Of a stretch of DNA of 64,000 bases, positions 34,167-43,669 are shown one piece after another (positions within the stretch are counted from its first letter, which is position 1; each line of letters opens with the position of its first letter). Below the pieces are notes generated by a model, which saw only the letters and a list, made by a program, of their open reading frames with translations, was not told the origin of the DNA and did not search any database. Origin of the DNA: Daldinia sp. FL1419 (Eukaryota > Ascomycota > Sordariomycetes > Xylariales > Hypoxylaceae); NCBI GenBank assembly GCA_025201765.1, contig MU623373.1, positions 124,001-188,000 on the forward strand, read 5' to 3'. A program made the position numbers and the translations under genes.

Positions 34167-35829
34167 ATGTCTTCCGCGAAAAGGCGAAAGCTATCTCCCG
34201 CCGCTGACGACCATGACGAATCTCCCGATTCCGAGACCGTAGAGGGCTCTGTCGTCGACTCGACCCCCAAAACGTTCAAGGACCTAGTACGCTCTCGTCC
34301 AATTATTGCTATGATTGAGCTCGAAAATTACTAACAGTATTATGCTATAGGGCATCGTCGATACTCTAGTTGAGGCGTGCGACTCGCTTGGTTACAAACA
34401 CCCTACACCAATCCAGGCGCAATCGATTCCCCTTGCTCTACAGAATAGGGATCTCATAGGATTAGCCGAGACCGGTAGCGGAAAGACGGCTGCATTCGTT
34501 CTACCTATTCTTCAAGCCCTCCTCGACAAGCCTTCGCCCTTCTTCGGTCTTATACTAGCCCCTACTCGAGAACTCGCGGCACAGATTGGCCAGTCAGTAG
34601 ATGCTCTCGGCGCCTCTATATCAGTAAGATGCGCCGTTATCGTCGGCGGTTTAGATATGGTACCTCAGGCCATTGCCTTGTCTAAAAAGCCTCATATCGT
34701 CGTGGCCACCCCAGGACGACTGCTGGATCACCTTGAGAAGACGAAGGGCTTCAAGTTATCAAACACGAAATACTTGGTTATCGACGAGGCTGATCGGCTC
34801 TTGGACATGGACTTTGGTCCTATCCTCGACAAATTGCTCAAGTTCCTTCCTAGGGAAAGACGCACGTTTCTTTTTAGCGCTACTATGTCGTCAAAAGTCG
34901 AAAGCTTGCAAAGAGCCAGTCTACGAGATCCCCTGCGCGTCAGTATTAGCAGTAATAAGTACCAGACTGTCTCGACACTACAGCAGTACTATCTCTTCAT
35001 CCCGCATATGCACAAGGATACATACTTGATATTCCTCGTGGCAAGCGAATTTGCAGGACGGTCTACTATCATCTTCACACGAACTGTCTACGAAACTCAG
35101 AGGGTCGCAATTTTCCTCCGGTACCTGGGGTTCGGGGCAATCCCCCTCCATGGTCAGTTAATATACCTTAACGAGATGGCCCCTAAATGCTTCTGTATGG
35201 TTAACCTTGCTTTTTATAGGTCAACTATCGCAATCAGCTCGGTTAGGTGCTCTGAACAAATTCAAGTCTGGATCACGCGATATCCTGGTTGCAACTGATG
35301 TTGCTGCCCGAGGTTTAGATATCCCTAAAGTCGACGTCGTAATCAACTATGATTTACCACAAGATAGTAAGATAACCTCTTCGACAACCCCCCCCTTATT
35401 TACCCCTTTTCAGGGAATCTAAAGTACCCTGTGGTCTATATAACAGCCGAACCCCGCATTATTCTACCTTTGCTTCAGTTTCAGAACGTTTGCTAACACA
35501 AGCTTACAGGTAAAACATATATTCACCGAGTCGGTAGAACGGCGCGTGCGGGCAATGCCGGTCAAGCTATTAGTTTGGTAACGCAGTACGACCTTGAAAT
35601 CTACCAGCGAATTGAAGCAGCTCTGGGTAAGAAATTAGGAGAGTACGAGACTAGTAAGGAAGAGGTCATGGTCTTCAAACGACGAGTCGAGGAGGCTCAA
35701 CGCCACTCGCGCAATGAGATGAAGAACTTGCTCGAGGACCGAGGTAATAAGGGAGCAGTCCTGAAAGGTCGTCATACCGGCAAAGGCGGAAAAAGACGAC
35801 ACGATGCTATGGACGCCGAGGAAGGATAA
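34167..35829 (+). CDS. RRP3: ATP-dependent rRNA helicase RRP3 (DEAD-box, DDX47)
   Basis: Nucleolar DEAD-box helicase needed for 18S rRNA maturation. Exons 34167-34286, 34351-35152, 35220-35366 and 35510-35829 give 462 aa. Motifs in order: Q-motif with YKHPTPIQAQSIP, AETGSGKT (motif I), PTRELAAQI, VATPGRLLDHLE, VIDEADRLLDMDF (motif II), FLFSATM (motif III), IIFTRTV, LHGQLSQSARLGAL, DILVATDVAARGLDIP and YIHRVGRTARAG (motif VI). The helicase core is complete only when the exons are joined; exon 3 is just 49 codons. The C-terminus is basic (KGRHTGKGGKRRHD), as in RRP3. Length and the short N-terminal extension fit orthologues. Confidence 0.96.
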
Positions 35830-38008
35830 GCGGCGCGATTCAACTAGACAAATAATAAATACTTCTAAAAGGAGTCGGCAAAATATCCAGCTAGATCACT
35901 GTAGATACCCAACGAAAATGATAATACGATCTAGTTTTGCTAAGCCACGGCGTCATTCCCATCAAGCACACGCTGGTGACCACCGCATACCGACCCGTTG
36001 GTCGTGATTGTTCACAATAGAGTGTGTCTTACACTTGACTAATTTTTTAAGAGCATTAAAAATTTCTAGACACATCAGCCAATCTCCAACTCGGGCTTAT
36101 ATTTACTCGTCGTTGTATACCTACCCAAAGTAGGCATGTTCCAGTTTCATGCTCGATCCCTAGTGTCTCTGGTGGCCACCGGAGAATAAAAAAAGAAGGG
36201 GTAATTGAGACAAGCGGTACACCAACCCAAGGACGTTCGTTGTAGAAATCTCGCATATTTAATTCTCAGTACGCATCGTGCGCATATGCAGGGCGTCTGT
36301 CCCCATCAAAGCCATGTCTTATACCCCATGCCGAACGGGCGGGTCTCCGTGAGACATGGGAGGAATGGATACTAATAAGACGTTCAGCCGGGCCGACTGC
36401 ATAAATGTGCACGTAGATAGGGTGTCGTTTGGTTGGGCTGGAAGGAGGATGGGATCGCCTGGTAATCAAACGCTCTTGGAGGAGGTATGTTCGGCGGCAG
36501 GACTTCCCCCTACCTCCAAAGGCATACCAACGGGGCCGATCTTCGCAGCAAGAACATAGCAATGGCCGTTTGAATTAGGTTAGCTAGTGCTGACATATTT
36601 GCGCACGTTTTTCTACATAGTAGGTATGCTCTTCCTGATGTACCATTCTGCGCCACCGGAAGTTGAACGGTTCTTTCTACCGGGTCGTTAAGACATGCCG
36701 TAGAGCTAAGGAAGAATTATTCTCGGCTACCTGTATGGTAGGTTGATACGATGGGGGGAGGTAATCGACTCTAAATCATTGCTATCCAGTGTTGTTGAAT
36801 ACTCGTATACTCGAGATATTATTTGGAGGATCGTTCAATTCGACATAATAACTACCACCTAGGTAGAGACCGTGTCCGATTTCTAGAATTATAGACGTGG
36901 TCTTATCGTTTTTTTTTCTCTTTTTTCCCCCTTGAGTCGTAGATTGCATGACTGAATTGAGAATTACCTTATCCCCTACCTCCTATTAGGCCTCCTTTGC
37001 GTCGCTCTCCAAAGAGTCAACATCATCCAATCCAATCGTCTGTAATCGCTTACGTCTCTTCTTTGCGTGCGCAAGAAGTAGGTATAGCACTGTGCCCCAA
37101 GGCCTCGCCGTATAGATCTACAATTCAGGTATACACAAATTCACGATATCAGCCCAACCATCTCATCACCAATCCTCGCCCATCTCTATTAAGCATTACG
37201 CGTGTCATCATCTTCAATCTCGTACTTGATACGCTAGCATCTCTTCGCGGACGAACATTGAGAGTGGGGTCTCCAGCCTTACAGCTGCTCGATTGAGCTC
37301 GTTTCTTCTCGTTGGGCCGCATTCACTGGTCAACCATCAACGGACCCGACCAACCGGAGACGCATGAACACTTGTCAACCGCCCCCCTTGGTCCTAGTTC
37401 GAGCGAAACGTGGGGTTGTGGGGTACGAGGTTTTGAAGTTGACGAAAGGTATGGGATGAGATATATAGAGGAGCGTCGCAACCCAGCTCGAGAGGCTTTG
37501 GTCTTAAACTGGCTGCACATATTTCATACGTGATTTACTTGTCACTGGTTAGTGCGATGTGGCGCATATTACCACCTGGATTGCTTCCACGCGGTTACGA
37601 GGCGCTTCATCAGTACACAAGATAACGAATTCACCATCAACTACTGCTGAGCGAACTACTTTATCATGAGCATCGAGACTACATGTCACCCAGTCAAGTA
37701 GCATCGTTCAAATCAAACTCTTTCCAAAATTAACGAGAGCGAAAATTCTTGGCGTCATTCCATTAAATGTGCTGTTAAATCCACACAAGAATCCTTCTAT
37801 GCCATTAGAGAAACATATAGTGATGAAATAGGAAAAAAGAAGATCTCTATCGTGGGAATAGATAGGCGGAAGATCATGGTGAAAGAGCTAAGGATTGGGT
37901 CGAGGACAAGGCATCAGAGCGGGTAGCTCGCAGTAGCCACCAGACTTGACGTCTGAATGGATGCCGAAGTTGAGTGCTCTGGCCTAGAAATGGACAGATT
38001 GAGGAGAT
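35830..38008. other. Intergenic region, 2.2 kb
   Basis: No supportable gene. Frames of 98-99 codons (minus strand 36562-36266, plus strand 36997-37296) lack motifs. It holds one ACCTAGGT motif near 36858 and a T/C-rich tract at 36909-36933. Confidence 0.5.
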
Positions 38009-38895
38009 TTAATCATCCGTCTCGTCACCGTTGGCGGCAACTTCTTTCACTGCAAGGGTCTTGCCGTTGGTAGGCGCGTCGACATCGATACCCAATTTCT
38101 TGGGTTCATCAATGTCGTTTTCATCATCTTCACGGTCATCTTCACGGTCCTCTTCACGGTCCTCTTCACGGTCCTCATCGCCGTCTTCTTCCGCATCCTC
38201 GTCATCGTACCCATCCTCTTCCTCTAATTCTTCGAAGTTTTCTTCTTCAACATCACCGTTGTCAAACTCCTCTTCCTCACCCTCCTCTTCGCCGTTCTTG
38301 GCGACAGGAACAGGTGTGGTCGGAGCATTGGCTGTCTTCAGCTTCTTCTTTGGAGGTGCATCAGGCTGGACAGGAGCTGCTTTTGAACCCGTTAGCTATT
38401 ATAGGAAGACCCCACTCACCACCAATGGCAATAAGGAATTAACTTACGCTTTACACCATTCTTCTCCTCTTCCTCTTCAGGGTCAGCTACTTCGTCATAC
38501 TCTTCCTCGTCTTCCTCAGCGTCGTCAGCGTCGTCATCTTCGTCGCCTTCTGATAAACTGTTGAATAAAGGGTTAACGCATACTTTTTAGCGAATGGTGC
38601 ATTGCCTTCAAGCCAAAGAATCGGACGAATTGGATGACACGACGTCGTCGAAAATACGATGCTTGCGACAATGCGCGACAATCTCAGCAGCTAACGCGAC
38701 GCTGGCGCATCTTTTGCGACAAGATATCTTTCCTTGACAGGCTTGCCAGTATTGCGCAGTTATAAACGCAACACCCAACGAGATATATGAATAAATAACT
38801 TACTATTCCTCTTCCTCTTCGCTTTCGTCACTAGGGAGAGCAACAAGCTCTTCTTCCTCCTCCTCCTCCTCTTGCTTTCTCTTTCGAGAAGTCAT
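38009..38895 (-). CDS. Highly acidic low-complexity protein, probably nuclear
   Basis: Exons, in transcription order, 38895-38804, 38557-38448 and 38379-38009, give 190 aa. The protein begins MTSRKRKQEEEEEEEE, with a short basic start followed by a Glu run. About half of its residues are Asp or Glu. A basic patch PPKKKLK near residue 75 could be a nuclear localisation signal. A repeated Asp-Arg-Glu-Glu segment (EEDREEDREEDREDDRED) comes from a 12-bp tandem repeat in the DNA. The composition resembles acidic histone chaperones or nucleolar proteins, but I see no domain that settles it. The last intron ends in an AAGCAG pair, so three bases may be spliced alternatively. The gene call is supported by three consistent splice joins. 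Confidence 0.75.
38125..38185. repeat. 12-bp tandem repeat in the acidic protein gene
   Basis: Four to five copies of a unit close to TTCACGGTCCTC (plus strand) encode the repeated Asp-Arg-Glu-Glu segment. Such in-frame repeats often vary in copy number between strains. Confidence 0.8.
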
Positions 38896-38999
38896 GTTTT
38901 GGGGCTTGGAATGGGCCCAGGGAAAGTTTCTCGATGAAAAATTAAGATCCGGACTGGTGGATGGATGTACAGGAGAAATTATGGATGGGATTCGTATGA

Positions 39000-39230
39000 A
39001 AAAAGATGAAAAAGGAGGAAAGAAAAGCAGGGAAGAAAGGTAGAGAAGGGGGAGAGAGCTGGGGGTGGTAGGGAGAGAAACGCTGGCCGCTGTGCTTGGG
39101 GAAAGGCTGCTTAGGAAGGGGGGGGAGGGCAGGACATAAAGTGAGAGGGGAGGGGACTGGTAAGCTTGGAGCTGGGAGCTTTGGGGGGATGCGTGAGAGA
39201 AGGAGGGGGGTTGGACGGGGGAGCTCTCAG
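39000..39230. other. G-rich strand-asymmetric tract
   Basis: The plus strand is rich in G runs and the minus strand, which is the coding strand of the neighbouring acidic gene, is correspondingly C/T-rich. Several runs of three or more G are closely spaced at 39110-39160, enough for possible G-quadruplexes. Confidence 0.5.
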
Positions 39231-40624
39231 AGCTCTGCTGCTTGCTACCATATGCCCATTCTTTGCTCCTCTACCCCTAGTTGCAGGATGAGTGACCGTC
39301 ATTATGGACTAGCAACACGCATCCAAGAAGCCAGAAAGCCACCAAAGTCAGTTAAAGCTCAGCAACTTGTAGCAAGTAGTAAGTAGGTAGGTGTGGGACT
39401 CGGACCATATCCTGGTCAAGGCTCAATCGGGCCTGGGAAGCTCAAAAAAAGGAATCGATTTTGCTGCTGCTCTAAGTCAATTTGACCGATTGATGACGAT
39501 ACCGCGAAAGAGCTCCGACCTGCAACCTGCAACCTGCAACCTGCGGCCTAAGACCTAAGACAGTCACAGCCACATTCCTCCCTTCCACCATTCAGTTCAA
39601 AGTTATCCCCTCTCCTATTTCATGAGCCACTTGGTTTAACCGCGAAGTTCAAGATGCGCAGCCTTGCTACGTATGCATGTACTGCCACTTTGAAGTGTTT
39701 GCGACAAAGACTTTCTTTGGTAGATGTCTAGGCAGGTTTATTTTCCCTCTCTGAATAGGTACTCGAGAGAGGAAATATAGCGAAAAGCCGGTGAGATTAC
39801 TATCACGGCTAATTGTCCAGGAAATGCCTGGAATTTACCTGCAGAAAGTCAAATAGAGAATGTAGAATATACCCACCTTGGTTTTGACACTTACTCGGAC
39901 GCATGCTAGATTTCATTGCTGATTTCTAACCAGCAAGTATTAAAATAATTGATGCGACATATGAGCGGGACTTATCGGCCTGGGAATATTTGCGAGCTGC
40001 AAAGCAGAGTCTGAGTATTCGAAATTCCACGGTCGCAACGGATATGTTCCCCTAAGCGGAGATCGGATAGACTGTCCCGCCGCATTTCCAAGAGAGGACA
40101 AGCCCATGGAGATGTAATGTAGGTACCTAAGCAGCAGAATGTTGGCAACAACAGATTGTGATATTGCTCATTGGTGTGCATCACGATGGAACCTATGGCA
40201 AAAAGAGCCAACGAGCCAAGGAAACGCGTTGAACACGCGTTAAATACACCATTTCAAAGTAGCTTGCCATCACCTGCTGTCTCTTAGAATAGGTAAACCA
40301 TAGGAGTTGCAATTGGCAGTTTATAATGGCTAAAGTAACATTCGCTACATCTGTATGGTATATCTTCATTGTTTGTTTTTTCTTTAGTTATTGAGTATAC
40401 CTAACGTAGGTTTATTAAGTGAAGATGTTAAAAATGTATAGATATGTTGGGAATGTTGATATGTAAAAAACTGGGGGGTGTTTTTTTCACGATTCCAAAG
40501 CTGAATAATGTGGGAAGATTTGTTACTATTGTTGATGATGGTGAGATGAAGATCTGTCATTTGTCATTGTAGGCAAGATGTTAAATCCGGATCCTGCTGG
40601 TTGAGCTTGAGCTGGAGCTGGATA

Positions 40625-40735
40625 CCTGAATACCTAGGTACCTAGGTTAGGTAGGTACCTACTTAACCCTACATAAATTTTGTGTTGCATTAGGTCAGTA
40701 GGTATCTAGCTACATGTAACTACCTAGGTACCTAC
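40625..40735. repeat. Cluster of ACCTAGGT-type palindromic motifs
   Basis: Within about 110 bp the sequence contains ACCTAGGT and its extensions TACCTAGGTACC and TAGGTAGGTACCTAC several times. This is the densest example of a motif found across the intergenic DNA of the window. Confidence 0.7.
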
Positions 40736-40981
40736 GAATCCTGTCTTTGTTTATTGTTTTGCACTTGTACTATGTACCTACTTACTCCTCACCCATTCAC
40801 ACCGGTTTGTCTGGAAATTCCAACATTCAAGGTACAGAGGTATACACTATCCTGTTGTTACATCACTCACCGTCCCCACCCTACTGTATCCATGCATCAG
40901 AGGTACGTACCCGAGTATGCATGTATGTATAATGGTACCTTGAATAAGTGGGCAACAGCTTGCCGGCTACTAGGCATGCCC

Positions 40982-41402
40982 ATTATGCGCATAATAGATC
41001 TATTATGCGTTATTATGTATACTGCGCCTATTATGTACATAATGCAATATGTATAATGCGATTATTAGGTAATAGCCCCTTCGGAAATTCTACTACCAAA
41101 ACACATAATATTTCAAGATAATAACAATATATAATAAAATTAAAAAAAAATACTAAATCAATTTCGTATGTTTGTTGGAGAAAATACAATATTCTAATTC
41201 AAAACTATCAATAAAAATAATTTTTTATAATAATAAAGTCAAATATAAATCCTGTTACAATATTTCAATACTGAAACTTACCCCTCTTAGTACTAGTGCG
41301 CCGGATAATCGGGGGGTATAAATCCGTTATGCGCATAATAGATCTATTATGCGTTATTATAAGTTATTATACGTTATTATACGCTAAGCGTATAATGAAA
41401 TT
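40982..41402. repeat. AT-rich palindrome cluster with a 34-bp direct repeat
   Basis: An exact 34-bp direct repeat occurs at 40983-41016 and 41327-41360. Each copy contains the perfect 20-bp palindrome GCATAATAGATCTATTATGC. Further palindromes flank them: ATTATGCGCATAAT at 40982-40995, ATTATGTACATAAT near 41030-41043, and ATTATACGCT/AGCGTATAAT around 41376-41396. The 220 bp in between (about 41090-41280) is over 75 percent A+T by eye. It could be a small non-autonomous mobile element or a decayed one; no open frame lies inside. Confidence 0.65.
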
Positions 41403-43669
41403 CGCATCCCTACCGGCTACTCAGCAAAAATACTACTAACGCTAGGATACTCAGCTGTGCCCCTGACCCATAGCCTCGGAAATCCCTAAACCAGGTTGTT
41501 GCTCAGCACCTAAACCTGGTCCCTCAACTTAAACGTGCAAAAATTTGTGATTACCTTGATACCTACTATACCTATAGCCGTCTCGCCTTGAAATTTCGAA
41601 CCAGGAAAGTCCGAGCCTGCCGGTGATAGATCCTTCGAACTTCTTTTCTATGAAAAATTGTTGGATGGAATATCCACTTGACTAAGAGGTAATTGCGTTA
41701 TAAGCAGAATTGTTATAACAGTATATATTTATATTTTGTGCATGTATCACGCATAGGATTCGTATATGAGAATAGGTTGGTATACTTTGGTGTAAGGGCT
41801 GATTTTGAACGCATCTATAAGAAACAATCTTAAAAATAATAAATAAACTTGCGGCAAGAAAAGAAATTCTACAGTAGGGTCGGATCGCTAACGAACTCGA
41901 CAACGAATTGTTGCCTCGGGCTCTGTTCGCTTTTTGAGCTCAGGCATTTATAACGTTATCGCTAGGCTATTGCTAGGTATGAGGCTTGTTTACAATAGAT
42001 AATTGGGAAATTACAGTCAAAGAATATGATGTCAGCCTAATCAGCTCTTTCCAATGTTCTCCTTCATTACCCTTTTTGTTGCTTCCAAGAGTAAGTAAGC
42101 CAATAACAGGGACCTGTTCTGAAGTACCCACTAAACAACCTTGATCCTTGGACGGGTCACAATCCGTTCCGCGTCCGCTAAGACTACACTAATTTCGATT
42201 ACAGTGTCTGCCACCTGGGCGGTACCCACGGCATAAGCGGAGGATTTGATCAGAAGAAGAATTAAACATTTTCGATTCCACCGACTCGAAGAAAATTCAG
42301 AAAAATTTTCCCTTTCCTCTTTGGATCTGAATGCGGCCCATAGCTGTGTTTGTTGAGGACTGCCTGTACTTGGTTCTTGAGACGACTTAGCCACGGGCTT
42401 AACGTTGTCTTATATGTGCCTCTGAACAGATTCACCTAAGCAAAACTTTATATTTTTAGTCACTTCTACATACCGACAGCTACATGAATCGACTCGACGA
42501 GATACGCCCGCGAAGTCGGCAGCTAAATCTCTAAAACCTACCTCACTAGAGCCTCTACCGAGAAAAAAAAAAAAAAAAAAAAAGGGTTGTACCTTATATC
42601 ATTGACGGAAGCCACCGCGCGTTTTAGAGGTACTTTAGGGTACCGCATCCACTTTCAGCTACATAAAAGTACCTACCTAGGGATTATACCGCTTTTGTAC
42701 CTCGTACTTACGTGCCTTTCCTACCTACCTAAGGCACAGAGCACCTACCTAAGCAGGAGGTACATCCATTTCACTTGGGGTTTTTACCTTAAGTACAATC
42801 TCCAAGTACATAACAATCTCTAAATTATTAGTGTCTCTTCCCATTCAATTATCTTGGAGAATTAAGACACCAAACAAAAACATATACCTTTTCCATGGCC
42901 GATCATTTGTCTCCATTGAAGAGACAATTAAAGATTTTTTGAATGGAAAGGCCGATATTTGGGCGACTCTCCCGGCATAGCCAAACGTTTACGGAACCGA
43001 TCTCACCCCGTTTCATCACATCGACTTTTCCTTCAACTGACCCGAGTCTATCTTCCATCTACCTACCTACATCCTTAGATTTACCTCCAACACACGGGAG
43101 GCCGCATACCTACATAACCTAGGGTACCTGTTTGAGAGAGCCACCTGCAGCCCGTTGTACTGCGCCGATAAAGTAGCCACCGCCGAGACACGGAACAGGC
43201 TTGAATCCCATTCATCGCCTCCTATTGCGCTCGTTTCTCTCCTGTAAATGCCAGGGCAAAAGCAACATTCGTTTTAACCTCCACCGACCACTTGCATTCG
43301 TTCAACTGATTCGACTGATCTTCGTTCCTATTGTCTCGAATATCGGTCACGGGGTTGACTGAGGGTCGTGCCCGTGCGTGCATACCCGATTCCCAATTCA
43401 AGACTCGCTCAAGCGTTCAGCTTCATCTCGTTCGTTATTGTGTTTGTTGTCGCTTCTGCAACCGAAAAAAGGTACCTATTGTAGGTTGGAGTTAAGATCA
43501 TCTTCATGCTTAAGCAAAGTCCACTTTAACGCTGCGTTGTGCCGGCCTGTTTGGTTCCTAGCTGTGGGATCCCTAAGTAGGTAAAGTGGGAATTGCGCAT
43601 TAGGGGAGTATTCTGTCTGTGTGTGTGTTAGGGGAGCTGCCGTGTTCTAGATCGCTTGGCCATAGGCCA

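Larger units (their letters stand above)
38896..43669. other. Large intergenic region, 4.8 kb
   Basis: No supportable gene. The first 400 bp, upstream of the acidic protein gene, are strongly G-rich on the plus strand. A 7-bp repeat of CTGCAAC lies at about 39519-39543, clustered ACCTAGGT motifs at 40625-40735, AT-rich palindromes at 40980-41400, and an A run of 21 at 42563-42583. The last few hundred bases are probably the promoter and 5' leader of the TBC gene. Confidence 0.5.
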
